From: Bradyrhizobium valentinum
Lineage (GTDB): Bacteria; Pseudomonadota; Alphaproteobacteria; Rhizobiales; Xanthobacteraceae
DNA length: 64,000 nucleotides
Reading direction: 5' to 3'
NCBI RefSeq assembly: GCF_001440405.1
Contig: NZ_LLXX01000120.1
Location: forward strand, 1 to 64,000
The position numbers were made by a program, and so were the translations under genes. Below the pieces are notes generated by a model, which had not been told where the DNA came from, searched no databases, and saw only the letters and a program-made list of their open reading frames with translations. Shown here one piece after another: positions 1 through 10,705 of this stretch; positions within the stretch are counted from its first letter, which is position 1, and every line of letters begins with the position of its first letter.

Positions 1-1
1 C

Positions 2-748
2 AAACCGAAGACCGGCCTGCCGGCCGCAGCGCGCGCGGCGCGCTATCGCCTGCTGGCGAAAGCCGCGCGGTCGACTGGCGCGACGCATATCCTGACCGCG
101 CATACCCGCGACGACCAGGCCGAGACGCTATTGATGCGGCTGCTGCGCGGCAGCGGTATCGCCGGTCTTGCGGCGATGGCGCGCGAGGCCGAGCGCGACG
201 GCGTGTGGCTGGTGCGGCCGTTGCTGGACATCCCGAAATCCCGGCTCGTTGCGACGCTGGGCAAGGCGAAGATCACCTTTGCCGACGATGCCACCAATCG
301 CGACATGAGCTTCACGCGGCCGCGGCTGCGCGCGTTGATGCCGGCTCTGGCCGGGGAGGGCGGCGACAGTCGGAACCTGGCGCGGCTGGCATCGAGGCTG
401 GCGCGGGCCAATGCCGCGATTGAAGTGCTGACCGACGGTGCCGAGCGCTACCTCGCCTTGAGAGATCGCAACGATGCCTCGCGCTTCGGGTTCGATGCAG
501 GGGCGTTTGCCGGTCTGCCCGAGGAAATCCGGCTTCGGCTGCTCAAGCGCGTGATCGACCGGGCCGGTCACGAAGGGCCGGCGGAACTCGGCAAGGTCGA
601 GGCGCTACTGGCGGTGCTTGACCGGGCCATTGCGAACGGTCAGAAACAGGCAAGGCTGAAGCAGACGCTTGCCGGGGCTGCGATCAGCTTGACGGGGGGG
701 CGAATTCATGTCGATCCAGCGCCGCCGCGGCGGGGTAGCCGTGCGTGA
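2..748 (+). CDS. tilS: tRNA(Ile)-lysidine synthase TilS, C-terminal part (5' truncated)
   Basis: The reading frame is open from the first bases of the window, so the N-terminal part with the PP-loop is outside it; 248 codons remain. The enzyme attaches lysine to C34 of tRNA-Ile(CAU) so that it reads AUA instead of AUG; it is cytoplasmic and essential in most bacteria. The recognisable part is the conserved stretch HTRDDQAETLLMRLLRGSG near residues 36-54 of the visible part, a TilS hallmark following the ATP-binding domain, then the helical and substrate-binding regions. A terminator follows at 804-834, so tilS and ftsH are probably separate transcription units although they lie on the same strand. 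The tilS-ftsH order is common in Rhizobiales. Confidence 0.93.
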   Translation, partial: KPKTGLPAAARAARYRLLAKAARSTGATHILTAHTRDDQAETLLMRLLRGSGIAGLAAMAREAERDGVWLVRPLLDIPKSRLVATLGKAKITFADDATNRDMSFTRPRLRALMPALAGEGGDSRNLARLASRLARANAAIEVLTDGAERYLALRDRNDASRFGFDAGAFAGLPEEIRLRLLKRVIDRAGHEGPAELGKVEALLAVLDRAIANGQKQARLKQTLAGAAISLTGGRIHVDPAPPRRGSRA

Positions 749-803
749 GAAGCGTCCCCATATCGCAATATCCGTGGTATTGGACGGAGAGCCTTAACCA
801 CCC

Positions 804-834
804 CGCAAAAGCCCCGGCTTTTGCGCCATTTTTT
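804..834 (+). terminator. Rho-independent terminator after tilS
   Basis: An 8-bp perfect stem (CGCAAAAG at 804-811, CTTTTGCG at 818-825) with a 6-nt loop is followed by six T at 829-834. It lies 56 bp after the tilS stop codon. Confidence 0.75.
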
Positions 835-881
835 GACCGGGAAATCGCGCTAAGATGCGTTAAATAGTCCCGTGTTGTTCC

Positions 882-910
882 CTTGGCATTGACCGGGGCG
901 CCACCTAGAT
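882..910 (+). promoter_or_regulatory. Possible heat-shock (RpoH-type) promoter of ftsH
   Basis: CTTG at 882-885 and CCTAGAT at 904-910 are separated by 18 nt. This resembles the alphaproteobacterial sigma-32 pattern (CTTG, about 17 nt, CYTATNT) with one mismatch in the -10 element. ftsH is heat-shock controlled in several bacteria, which makes the match plausible, but it rests on pattern matching only. Confidence 0.35.
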
Positions 911-1014
911 TGGGTGTAGTGGACCGGGGATTCTCGCCTCACTACCCAAGGAATACTCTAGGGTTACTGCCAAGGACATAAGGCCGCGATCCGCGCGACC
1001 ACGAAGGAAGATCA

Positions 1015-2937
<1,923 letters not shown>

Positions 2938-2960
2938 GCTGATTGCCATCTCGAACAAGA

Positions 2961-2987
2961 AACGCGGCGGAGACGCCGCGTTTTTTT
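2961..2987 (+). terminator. Rho-independent terminator after ftsH
   Basis: AACGCGGCG (2961-2969), loop GAGA, then CGCCGCG with a run of seven T (2981-2987). It begins 24 bp after the ftsH stop codon. Confidence 0.9.
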
Positions 2988-2996
2988 GCGCGCTGT

Positions 2997-3052
2997 CGTC
3001 ATTGCGGGCCAACGGGTCGCGCGAATGCGCGCCCCGTTCGCTCGCAATGACG
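2997..3052. repeat. Interspersed repeat with CGTCATTGCG ends
   Basis: A 10-bp perfect inverted repeat (CGTCATTGCG at 2997-3006, CGCAATGACG at 3043-3052) encloses a segment starting CCAACGGGTCGCGCGAA. That segment recurs at 63837 and, diverged, at 3348. This looks like one of the short mobile-like intergenic repeats of Bradyrhizobium genomes rather than a gene. Confidence 0.7.
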
Positions 3053-3073
3053 TGGTTGCCGCGACGAGGTGAG

Positions 3074-3271
3074 TTATGCTTTCGCCGGTGCGCCGAGATG
3101 CACGGCCAGGATATGCTCCGGCGTCTCTACCACTTCGATCGTCTCCCCGTCGCCACTGACAAAGGCAAGCACGGTGCGCTCGCCGTCGCGTGACATGCTG
3201 CCGACGAGCGCGATATTGATGTGGACGGGTTGCCCCGTCTCGAACCTCGTGCATTGAATCCAGAAGCGCAT
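3074..3271 (-). CDS. Small protein of unknown function (65 aa)
   Basis: I do not recognise a family. The 65-aa product is soluble, with no membrane segment and no cysteine cluster, and looks like a compact beta-rich domain. An AAGGAG ribosome-binding site lies 7 nt before the ATG, which strongly supports translation. It stands alone between ftsH and metE, flanked on both sides by repeats. Its composition is like normal coding sequence of this genome and unlike the neighbouring repeat DNA. It may be a genus-level conserved protein, but the sequence gives no clue to its role. Confidence 0.65.
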   Translation of the reverse strand: MRFWIQCTRFETGQPVHINIALVGSMSRDGERTVLAFVSGDGETIEVVETPEHILAVHLGAPAKA

Positions 3272-3329
3272 CGCAGTCTCCTTCGATCTCTCGCGGTGAT
3301 CATAAAGATAGTCGTAGCAGCTATTGAAC

Positions 3330-3490
3330 CCTCATGGTGAGGAGGCGCCAACGGGTCCGCGCATAGCGCGGCCCGATGACGGGCTCCGCGCCGTCTCCGG
3401 ACGATGCTTCGCATCGCCGGGAGAACCACGAGGCCCCGCTGGTGCCATTCATCCTTCGAGACGCGCGAAGACGCGCTCCTCAGGATGAGG
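3330..3490. repeat. Interspersed repeat mosaic (CCTCATGGTGAGGAG ends)
   Basis: The ends are related inverted sequences (CCTCATGGTGAGGAGGCGC at 3330 and GCGCTCCTCAGGATGAGG ending at 3490). The inside contains a diverged copy (3348-3390) of the CCAACGGGTC module also seen at 3009 and 63837. The stretch 3272-3663 holds no credible gene; its open frames lack ribosome-binding sites and follow the repeat. Confidence 0.65.
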
Positions 3491-3663
3491 TCTGCCGGCA
3501 GTGGGTAGGCAAAGCGACTTGTCCGCCGTGGCTCGAAGAGCGAAGGCGGAAGCGTGCCCACCATTCTCACTGACGATCTTGGAAAGATAGGTGGCACGGC
3601 GCGAAGTGCGCCTTTGCCCACCTACGCATCTGCGGCAAGACTAGAGAAGGGGTCGTTCTCGCG

Positions 3664-6048
3664 CTAGGCGGACGCCCGCAATTCGCGGGCCGCCGCCACC
3701 ATGTTGACGAGCGCGGGTCGCACCTCTTCCCATTTGCGGGTCTTCAATCCGCAATCCGGATTGATCCAGATCTGGGTATCGGTGAGGCGCATCCGTGCCA
3801 GCTTGAGCAGGGCAGTCATCTCTTCGATCTCCGGCACCCGCGGCGAATGAATGTCGTAGACACCGGGGCCGATTTCGTTCGGATAACGGTAGTTCCTGAA
3901 CGCATCGAGCAGCTCCATTTTCGAACGCGAGGTTTCGATCGAGATCACGTCGGCGTCCATCGCGCCGATCGCATCGATGATGTCGTTGAACTCCGAGTAG
4001 CACATGTGGGTGTGGATCTGCGTCTCGTCGCGCACGCCGGACGAGCAGAGACGGAAGGCGTCAACGGTCCAGTCCAGATACGCCTTCCATTCCGATTGGC
4101 GTAGCGGCAATCCCTCGCGCAGCGCCGCCTCGTCGATCTGGATCATCCCGGCGCCGGCAGCCTCGAGATCGGCGACCTCGTCGCGGATCGCGAGCGCGAT
4201 CTGACGGCAGGCCTCACTGCGCGCAATATCGTCGCGGACGAACGACCAGTTCAGGATGGTGACGGGACCGGTCAACATCGCCTTCATCGGCTTTTTCGTC
4301 AGCGACTGGGCGTATTGCCACCACTCGACCGTCATCGGCTTCGGGCGCGAGACGTCGCCGAACAGCACCGGCGGACGGACGTAGCGCGATCCGTAGGACT
4401 GCACCCAGCCGTGCGTGGTGAAGGCGAAGCCCGCGAGCTGTTCGCCGAAATACTGCACCATGTCGTTGCGCTCGAACTCGCCATGCACGAGCACGTCGAG
4501 ACCGATGGTTTCCTGCCACTGCACGGCGCGGGCCGTCTGGTCCTGCAGATAGATCTTGTAGACTTCGTCAGTCAGGGCACCGCTGGCGTGCGCGGCGCGC
4601 GCTTTCCTGACTTCGGCCGTCTGCGGGAACGAGCCGATGGTCGTGGTCGGAAAGGCGGGCAGGTTGAAGCGCTCGTGCTGAACGCCGGCGCGCTCGGCGA
4701 ATGCGTTGGCGCGGCGACGCATGGCGTCATCGATACCGGCAATGCGCGCCGCAACCTTTGCATCGTGAATCCGCGGCGACGCCTTGCGGGCGGCGGCCGC
4801 CTCGTCCGAGGTGCGCAGGCTGGCTTCCGCGGCGCCGCGCCCACCGGCGAGCGCCGTCCCGAGCGTCGACAGTTCCTCGAGCTTCTGCACCGAGAACGCC
4901 AGCCAGCTTTTGATTTCGGAATCGAGCCCCGTTTCCAGCGCCAGGTCGATCGGGACATGCAACAGTGAGCAGGAGGGTGCGATCTGCACTCGGTCCTTGC
5001 CGAGCTTCGCGATCACAGGCTCGAGCCGGTGGAGGATCCGGCTCAAATCCGCACGCCAGATGTTGCGGCCGTCGATGATGCCGAGCGACAGCACGCGGTC
5101 ATCAGAAAAATCGGCCAGGCCGTCGATCTGCTCAGGCGCGCGTACCAGATCGAGATGCAGGCCGGCGACGGGCAGCGCCAGCGCGGTATCGCGGTTGCCG
5201 CCCAGCCCGCCGAAATAGGTTGCCAGCATGATCTTGAGCTGCGGCACCGCACTCGCGATCTCCGTATAGGCGTAATGCAGCGCCTGCTGCCCGACGATAT
5301 CGAGGTCGAGCACAAGACATGGCTCGTCGATCTGCACCCATTCGGCGCCCCGGCAAGCCAGTTCGCGCAGGACGTCGATGTAAACCGGCAGCAACCGATC
5401 AAGCAGGGACAGCGGATTGAATCCGGCATCCTTGCTCTTGGCGAGTTTGAGAAACGTGACCGGGCCGACCAGCACCGGGCGGGTCTGATAGCCCAGCGCT
5501 TTCGCTTCCTCGTACTCTTCGATCGGCTTGCGCGAGGCGAGGGTGAATTTCTGGTCCCTTGCGAGTTCGGGCACCATGTAGTGGTAGTTGGTGTCGAACC
5601 ATTTTGTCATTTCCAGCGCCGGCATGCCTTGCGCGGCGTCGCGCCCGTGATTGATATGGCCGCAGCTCGCCTCTTGCGTTTTGCCTTGCGCACCGCGGGC
5701 CATCGCAAAATAGGTCGCAAGCGGGACCGGGCCGCCGTTCCAGCGATAGATTTCCGGAACAGCACCGACCATCACTGACGTGTCGAGCATCTGGTCGTAG
5801 AATGAGAAATCGTTCGATGGAATCACGCTGACGCCGAGTTTCTTCTGGCGCGCCCAGTTGGCGGCGCGAAGCCCGGCACCGGTTTCGATCAGCGCCCTCT
5901 CGTCGGTTGCGCCCGACCAGAAGCTTTCCAAGGCGAATTTCAGCTCGCGGCGCGGGCCGATACGTGGCGTGCCGAGGGAGGCAACGGCAAGCGAGGAAGT
6001 GGAGATTGTGGAAGTAGATGATGTAGAAGATGGCGATGTAGAAGACAT
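3664..6048 (-). CDS. metE: Cobalamin-independent methionine synthase MetE
   Basis: MetE transfers the methyl group of 5-methyltetrahydropteroyl-triglutamate to homocysteine, making methionine without B12. With start at 6048 the protein is 794 aa, close to the family norm. The C-terminal catalytic half carries the zinc site: H681 and C683 in HTHMCYSEF and C766 in NPDCGLK. The upstream in-frame extension to 6138 lies in the riboswitch leader and was rejected as start. The first 25 residues are an unusual Ser/Thr low-complexity run encoded by short repeats, before the normal MetE N-terminus (LGTPRIGPRRELK). Expression should be turned off by B12 through the leader riboswitch at 6173-6350. It is monocistronic as far as can be seen. 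Confidence 0.97.
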   Translation of the reverse strand: MSSTSPSSTSSTSTISTSSLAVASLGTPRIGPRRELKFALESFWSGATDERALIETGAGLRAANWARQKKLGVSVIPSNDFSFYDQMLDTSVMVGAVPEIYRWNGGPVPLATYFAMARGAQGKTQEASCGHINHGRDAAQGMPALEMTKWFDTNYHYMVPELARDQKFTLASRKPIEEYEEAKALGYQTRPVLVGPVTFLKLAKSKDAGFNPLSLLDRLLPVYIDVLRELACRGAEWVQIDEPCLVLDLDIVGQQALHYAYTEIASAVPQLKIMLATYFGGLGGNRDTALALPVAGLHLDLVRAPEQIDGLADFSDDRVLSLGIIDGRNIWRADLSRILHRLEPVIAKLGKDRVQIAPSCSLLHVPIDLALETGLDSEIKSWLAFSVQKLEELSTLGTALAGGRGAAEASLRTSDEAAAARKASPRIHDAKVAARIAGIDDAMRRRANAFAERAGVQHERFNLPAFPTTTIGSFPQTAEVRKARAAHASGALTDEVYKIYLQDQTARAVQWQETIGLDVLVHGEFERNDMVQYFGEQLAGFAFTTHGWVQSYGSRYVRPPVLFGDVSRPKPMTVEWWQYAQSLTKKPMKAMLTGPVTILNWSFVRDDIARSEACRQIALAIRDEVADLEAAGAGMIQIDEAALREGLPLRQSEWKAYLDWTVDAFRLCSSGVRDETQIHTHMCYSEFNDIIDAIGAMDADVISIETSRSKMELLDAFRNYRYPNEIGPGVYDIHSPRVPEIEEMTALLKLARMRLTDTQIWINPDCGLKTRKWEEVRPALVNMVAAARELRASA

Positions 6049-6056
6049 TGGCTTAA

Positions 6057-6071
6057 CCCCAAAAGTTGGGG
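6057..6071 (-). promoter_or_regulatory. Hairpin containing the presumed metE ribosome-binding site
   Basis: Read on the minus strand, CCCCAA and TTGGGG pair around a 3-nt loop. The GGGG arm ends 8 nt before the metE ATG and is the only purine-rich element in ribosome-binding position. Translation may therefore depend on opening this stem; it could be the terminal part of the riboswitch expression platform. Confidence 0.45.
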
Positions 6072-6133
6072 GCAAAGGCCGAAGTGACACGTCTGGATTC
6101 CGCGTGCGGCAGCGCGCGCGGAATCGCAACCGC

Positions 6134-6161
6134 ACCACCGGGACACCCCGCCCGAGGACGT
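6134..6161 (-). promoter_or_regulatory. Leader motif shared with the nrdA leader
   Basis: On the minus strand these 28 nt match 12486-12513 (+) at 26 of 28 positions. In both leaders the motif lies just 3' of the cobalamin aptamer (about 11-14 nt away) and contains GGGCGGGGTGTCCCGG. It is presumably the expression platform, which alternates pairing with the aptamer 3' end. Confidence 0.65.
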
Positions 6162-6172
6162 GTATGTTGTCG

Positions 6173-6350
6173 AGGCAGGTCTCCTGGCTCGCGGGTCAGT
6201 GCTGCTGTCCGGCCTTCCCGAAACCTTGAAAGGTCTCAGTGACTTTGTTGGACAGCGGCTCGCCGCTTACAGTTGCGGGGGCAGCTCCGGCTTTGGCTTT
6301 TCGGCCGCACCGGCTTCCCTCTTAGCTTCGGGCCGAACCAGCCCGAAGAA
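6173..6350 (-). ncRNA. Cobalamin riboswitch upstream of metE
   Basis: On the minus strand the leader shows the standard order of cobalamin-aptamer signatures: GGGAAGCCGGTG near 6320-6309, GCTGCCCCCGCAACTGTAAGC near 6285-6265, the B12-box-like GTCACTG at 6243-6237, and GAGCCAGGAGACCTGCC ending at about 6174. It reports adenosylcobalamin and is expected to shut off metE when B12 is available, so that a B12-dependent methionine synthase can be used. Confidence 0.93.
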
Positions 6351-6362
6351 CCACGACGGGTT

Positions 6363-6391
6363 CAGTTAAGATCAATGGCGGTCTCAGTCAA
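6363..6391 (-). promoter_or_regulatory. Probable metE promoter
   Basis: On the minus strand TTGACT (6391-6386) is followed after 17 nt by TAACTG (6368-6363), placing the start of transcription right at the 5' end of the riboswitch. The -10 element is weak. Confidence 0.4.
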
Positions 6392-6474
6392 CATGAGATC
6401 GGTCGTTCCCCCGCTGCGCTCTCTGCCATCGTTCGATGAACGCCGTTCCGATCGAAGCTGCGATAGCTACATAT

Positions 6475-7395
6475 TCACCTCTGCGGCATGCCTGTGGGAA
6501 CGACGGTTTTGACGATGGAGGCGTCGAGCGCCTCGTAGTCGTGCAGCCCGATCGTTGCGTAGAGTTCGGCGCGCGTCTGCATCTGGTCGAGCATCTTGCA
6601 GGTGCTGCCGTCGCGTTTGAGGGTCGTGAATAGAGTCTGCTGGGCCTTGTTGGCGACGCGGAGCGACGACACCGGCCAGATCATCATGCGATAGCCCATG
6701 GCCTCGAACTCGGATGCGGTGAAGAAGGGCGTCTTGCCAAACTCCGTCATGTTCGCGAGCAATGGAACGCCGGGAACGCGCCTTGCAAACTCCTCGAACA
6801 TCTCGCGCGAGATCATCGCTTCCGGGAAGATCGCGTCCGCTCCCGCTTCCAGATAAAGTTTGGCACGCGCCACCGCGCCGTCCATCCCTTCGCTCGCCGC
6901 GGCATCCGTCCTCGCGATCAGATAGAGATGCCGCCGCGCCTTTGCGGCGGCGGCGACCTTGGCGGCTATGTCGCGCGCATCCGCCAGCTTCTTGTCGTTG
7001 AGATGGCCGCACTTCTTCGGAAGAAGTTGGTCCTCGATATGAACGGCCGCTGCACCGGCATCCTCGAAGGTGCGCACCATGTTCATGACATTGAGCGCTT
7101 CGCCATAACCAGTGTCGCCATCGACCAGAACCGGCAGGCCGCCGGCGCGCGCCACCTGGCGGATGAAGAAGGCGACTTCCTCGATTGTGATAATGCCGAG
7201 ATCGGGCAGGCCCATCGAAGCCGTCATTGCCGCGCCTGACAGATAGAGCGCGGAAAAACCGGCGTCGCGGGCCTGCAGCGCGGCCATTCCGTTGTGCGCG
7301 CCCGGCATCTGAAGAATGCCTGGTCTGCCCAGGAGGTCGCGGAAGCGGGCCCCTGCGGGGTTGTCGGCGAGATCAGTACCCAGGAGATATACCAT
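6475..7395 (-). CDS. prpB: 2-methylisocitrate lyase PrpB
   Basis: PrpB cleaves 2-methylisocitrate to pyruvate and succinate, the last step of the methylcitrate cycle for propionyl-CoA. The 306-aa protein belongs to the isocitrate lyase/PEP mutase superfamily. It has the Mg-binding stretch VDGDTGYGE (residues 91-99) and the active-site loop KKCGH (127-131), where C129 is the catalytic cysteine. The start at 7395 was chosen over an upstream in-frame ATG because AAGGAAG lies 6 nt before it and it leaves only 10 nt to the prpC stop. It is the last gene of the thioesterase-prpD-prpC-prpB operon. Plain isocitrate lyase is unlikely, since that enzyme is much longer. Confidence 0.92.
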   Translation of the reverse strand: MVYLLGTDLADNPAGARFRDLLGRPGILQMPGAHNGMAALQARDAGFSALYLSGAAMTASMGLPDLGIITIEEVAFFIRQVARAGGLPVLVDGDTGYGEALNVMNMVRTFEDAGAAAVHIEDQLLPKKCGHLNDKKLADARDIAAKVAAAAKARRHLYLIARTDAAASEGMDGAVARAKLYLEAGADAIFPEAMISREMFEEFARRVPGVPLLANMTEFGKTPFFTASEFEAMGYRMMIWPVSSLRVANKAQQTLFTTLKRDGSTCKMLDQMQTRAELYATIGLHDYEALDASIVKTVVPTGMPQR

Positions 7396-7405
7396 CGTTG
7401 CTTCC

Positions 7406-8578
7406 TTACGCGGCGCGTGGGGCGATGGCGGCTTTGCCACGCTCATGCAGCGGCACGAACTTCAGATTCTCCGGGCCGACATAGTTTGCGGCCGGGCGGA
7501 TGATCTTGTTGTTGATGCGCTGTTCTATCACATGCGCCGCCCATCCGGACGTCCGTGAAATCACGAACAGCGGCGTGAACATCGCGGTCGGCACCCCCAT
7601 CGCGTGGTAGGAGACCGCGCTGAACCAGTCGAGATTGGCGAACATCTTCTTGGCGTCGGCCATCACAGCCTCGATCCGCTCCGCGATCTCGAACATCCGG
7701 GTGCTTTCGCCCTCGATGCTGAGGCGACGCGCGACTTCCTTGATCACCTTGTTGCGTGGATCGGCAATGGTGTAGACTGGATGACCGAAGCCGATGATGA
7801 CTTCCTTGGCCGCGACGCGCCGACGGATATCGGCCTCCGCCTCTTCCGTGTCGCCGTAGCGCTTCTGCACTTCGAAGGCGATTTCGTTGGCGCCGCCATG
7901 CTTTGGTCCGCGCAGCGCGCCGATCGCGCCTGTTATCGCGGAATAGAGGTCCGAGCCGGTTCCGGCGATCGAGCGCGCAGTGAACGTCGAGGCGTTGTAC
8001 TCGTGCTCCGCGTAGAGGATCAGCGAGGTATGCATCGCACGCTCGTGCGATGGTGGCGGCTTCCTGCCATGGAGCAGATGCAGGAAGTGCGAGCCGATCG
8101 AATCGTCGTCGGTTTCGACGTCGATCCGGCGGCCGTGGTGGGCGTAGTGGTGCCAGTAGAGCAGCATCGATCCGAGCGAGGCCATCAGCCGGTCGGCAAT
8201 ATCGCGCGCGCCGGGCTGATTGTGATCATGGGCTTCCGGCAGGATGCAGCCGAGCGCGGAGACGCCGCTTCTTAAGACGTCCATCGGATGTGCGGCGGCG
8301 GGCAGCAACTCCAGCGTCTGCAACACCGCGAGCGGCAACCCGCGCAGCGCCTTCAGCTTGGCCTTGTAGTTTCTGAGCTCGGGCAGCGTGGGCAGGCTGC
8401 CGTGAACGAGAAGATACGCGATCTCCTCGAATTCGCAGCTTTCCGCGACATCGAGAATGTCGTAGCCGCGATAATGCAGGTCGTTTCCGGTGCGGCCGAC
8501 CGTGCACAGCGCAGTGTCGCCGGCAATGACGCCGGAGAGCGCAACCGATTTTTTGGGGGCGGGCTTGATGTCCGTCAT
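7406..8578 (-). CDS. prpC: 2-methylcitrate synthase PrpC (citrate synthase family)
   Basis: PrpC condenses propionyl-CoA with oxaloacetate to 2-methylcitrate. The 390-aa length fits the short type II-like citrate synthases used for propionate. Catalytic residues are visible: H227 in [11 protein letters not shown]266 in GFGHPVY and D317 in NLDWFSA, plus R342 in SRTSGW. The assignment as methylcitrate rather than citrate synthase comes from its position between prpB and prpD. AGGGAG precedes the ATG and only 11 nt separate it from the prpD stop, so it is cotranscribed. Some activity with acetyl-CoA is usual in this family. Confidence 0.92.
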   Translation of the reverse strand: MTDIKPAPKKSVALSGVIAGDTALCTVGRTGNDLHYRGYDILDVAESCEFEEIAYLLVHGSLPTLPELRNYKAKLKALRGLPLAVLQTLELLPAAAHPMDVLRSGVSALGCILPEAHDHNQPGARDIADRLMASLGSMLLYWHHYAHHGRRIDVETDDDSIGSHFLHLLHGRKPPPSHERAMHTSLILYAEHEYNASTFTARSIAGTGSDLYSAITGAIGALRGPKHGGANEIAFEVQKRYGDTEEAEADIRRRVAAKEVIIGFGHPVYTIADPRNKVIKEVARRLSIEGESTRMFEIAERIEAVMADAKKMFANLDWFSAVSYHAMGVPTAMFTPLFVISRTSGWAAHVIEQRINNKIIRPAANYVGPENLKFVPLHERGKAAIAPRAA

Positions 8579-8589
8579 CTCAATCTCCC

Positions 8590-10143
8590 TTATCGATTGC
8601 CGGCAGCGCAGTGGACCGCAACCGCGGCGGCGTCATGCCAATCGAAGATGCCGTGCGTTGACGCCCTGCCGAGGAATTTTGGATCGACCGTGAAGGTGAG
8701 GTCGGTCAGCTCTCCTGCTTTGAGTGAGGCCAGCCTCTCGACCGTTGCGATGAAGCGATCCTGCTCAGCCGCGCTGATCACGCCTTCCGCCAGGTTGCGG
8801 AACTTCCGGATGTAGTCCGGCCGCTTGAACGGGCGGGTGCCCAGCGGATGCGCATCAGCCAGCGCAATTTCGTCGCTGAAGACGGAGCCGCCCTTCAGCT
8901 TCACGACGACGCGGCCGCCGAACGCCTTTTCCTTCGGATCGTGGCTGTGGTAGCGGCGGGTCCATGCGGGGTCTTCGACGGTCGAGATCTTGCGCCACAG
9001 CGCGACCGTCGTGTCGCGGCCCGCGCGCTCTGGGGCATAGGATCGTTCGTGATGCCAGCCGCCGTCTTCCAGCGCGACCGCGAAAATGTACATGATCGAA
9101 TGGTCGAGCGTTTCGCGGCTCGCCTTCGGGTCCATCTTCTGCGGGTCGTTGGCGCCGGTGCCGATGACGTAGTGGGTGTGATGGCTGGTGTGGATGACGA
9201 TGCTTTCGATCTTCGAGAGATCGCCGATCTTCGGTCCGAGCCGGCGCGCGAGGTCGATCAAGGCTTGGCTCTGATATTCGGCCGAGTGCTCCTTGGTGTA
9301 GGTGTCGAGAATGGCGCGCTTGGGCTCGCCCTTTTCCGGCAGCGGCACCGTGTATTCCGCGCTGGGCCCGCCGAGCAGCCAGGCGATGAAGCCGTCCTCG
9401 CCCTCATAGGCGGGTGACGGCGCGCCTTCGCCGCGCATCACGCGATCGACGGATTCGATCGCCATCTTGCCAGCGAAAGCCGGCGCATAGGCCTTCCAGC
9501 TCGATATCTCGCCCTTGCGCGACTGCCGCGTCGTCGTGGTGACGTGGAGCGCCTGCTGAACGGCCTGATAGATCGTCTCGGCATGCAATCCGAGCAGCGC
9601 GCCGATCCCGGCGGCGGCGGACGGCCCGAGATGGGCGATGTGATCGATCTTGTGCTCGTGCAGGCAGATGCCCTTCACGAGATCGATCTGAATCTCGTAG
9701 GCCGCAGCCAGCCCGCGAACGAGGTCCGCGCCCGCTAGCCCGCAGTGCTGGGCGACAGCCAGTACCGGCGGAATGTTGTCGCCGGGATGCGAATAGTCCG
9801 CCGCCAGGAACGTATCGTGGAAATCGAGTTCGCGGACGGCGACGCCGTTGGCCCACGCGGCCCATTCCGGCGAAATCCGCTGCGACCGCGTCAATCCGAA
9901 CACGGTGGCCCCCGGCTGAAATGGATGCGCCTCGGCTTGCGTTCGCGCGCTGACGACGGGACGCCGAGCGACCGAGGCTGCGGCAACGGCGGCGTTGTCG
10001 ATGATGCGGTTGCCCAGCATTTCCACCACATCGCTCTCGACCGCGACCGGGTCAGCGGCCACCTCGGCGATCTTCCAGGCCAGTTGGCTCGCGCGCGGGA
10101 GACGATCGGCCGATTTGAAAGTACGAACGCTATGCTGTTTCAA
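8590..10143 (-). CDS. prpD: 2-methylcitrate dehydratase PrpD (MmgE/PrpD family)
   Basis: PrpD dehydrates 2-methylcitrate to 2-methylaconitate. The 517-aa product has the MmgE/PrpD all-helical core (for example [18 protein letters not shown] near residue 125) and the smaller C-terminal lid domain. No acnD or prpF is present, so this is the cofactor-free PrpD route, with rehydration left to a general aconitase elsewhere. The start is a TTG at 10143 that overlaps the TGA of the upstream thioesterase gene (TTGA), with AAGGAAG 7 nt upstream; the longer open frame runs through the thioesterase gene in another frame and was rejected. It is translationally coupled to the thioesterase. Confidence 0.9.
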   Translation of the reverse strand: MKQHSVRTFKSADRLPRASQLAWKIAEVAADPVAVESDVVEMLGNRIIDNAAVAAASVARRPVVSARTQAEAHPFQPGATVFGLTRSQRISPEWAAWANGVAVRELDFHDTFLAADYSHPGDNIPPVLAVAQHCGLAGADLVRGLAAAYEIQIDLVKGICLHEHKIDHIAHLGPSAAAGIGALLGLHAETIYQAVQQALHVTTTTRQSRKGEISSWKAYAPAFAGKMAIESVDRVMRGEGAPSPAYEGEDGFIAWLLGGPSAEYTVPLPEKGEPKRAILDTYTKEHSAEYQSQALIDLARRLGPKIGDLSKIESIVIHTSHHTHYVIGTGANDPQKMDPKASRETLDHSIMYIFAVALEDGGWHHERSYAPERAGRDTTVALWRKISTVEDPAWTRRYHSHDPKEKAFGGRVVVKLKGGSVFSDEIALADAHPLGTRPFKRPDYIRKFRNLAEGVISAAEQDRFIATVERLASLKAGELTDLTFTVDPKFLGRASTHGIFDWHDAAAVAVHCAAGNR

Positions 10144-10571
10144 GACGCAGCTTCCTTCTGAATTGGATCGGTCATGGTTGGTCGCGTGATCGGGACCGGA
10201 CGGCCGAATTCGTCCACCGCGACCATCTCGAATGTCCCGCGCACCGCGGATTTCCGCCGGCCGCTGATCAGGTCTTCGCGGACCATGTCGACGGTAACCG
10301 TCATGGAGCTGCGGCCGACGCGTACGACCTGAGCAATGAGTTCGATGAGCTCGCCGACATGGATCGGCTCGTGAAATTCGATCTTGTCCGAGGTCGCCAT
10401 GACGACGCTCTGGCGGGCGCGCCGCGTGGCCGTGACGAATGCCGCCTTGCCCATCAGGCTCAGGGCATGGCCGCCGAACAGCGTGCCGTAGTGATTGGCC
10501 TGCTCCGGAAACACCATCTCCACGAACCGGGTTTCGTCGGGATGAAGGTTTGGCGACGCCGCTGCATGCAT
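10140..10571 (-). CDS. Hotdog-fold acyl-CoA thioesterase in the prp operon
   Basis: This 143-aa protein is a single hotdog domain of the YciA/cytosolic acyl-CoA hydrolase type, with the signature [20 protein letters not shown] near residues 26-45. It may release CoA from propionyl-CoA or other short acyl-CoAs when the cycle is overloaded. In YciA-type enzymes the residue after the conserved Met is a catalytic Asp; here it is Gly-Lys (MGKAAF), so the mechanism or activity may differ. It is the first gene of the prp operon and overlaps prpD by 4 nt. The regulator gene starts divergently 134 bp away. Confidence 0.8.
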   Translation of the reverse strand: MHAAASPNLHPDETRFVEMVFPEQANHYGTLFGGHALSLMGKAAFVTATRRARQSVVMATSDKIEFHEPIHVGELIELIAQVVRVGRSSMTVTVDMVREDLISGRRKSAVRGTFEMVAVDEFGRPVPITRPTMTDPIQKEAAS

Positions 10572-10705
10572 TTTCCTGCTCCGGACGACTTGTCATTCCG
10601 TACCGACTTCGCAATATCTACAAGCGGGCCCCATCGAAATGGCTGAAAAAGCATAGTCTTGCGAAGAAACCCCAGCCAGCCTGCAAAGTTTGCGAAGGTG
10701 ATGTG

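Noticed and set aside
3376-3621. Open frames between ftsH and metE on both strands
   Set aside because: They follow the interspersed repeat and have no start signals; only the 65-aa gene at 3074-3271 has a good ribosome-binding site.
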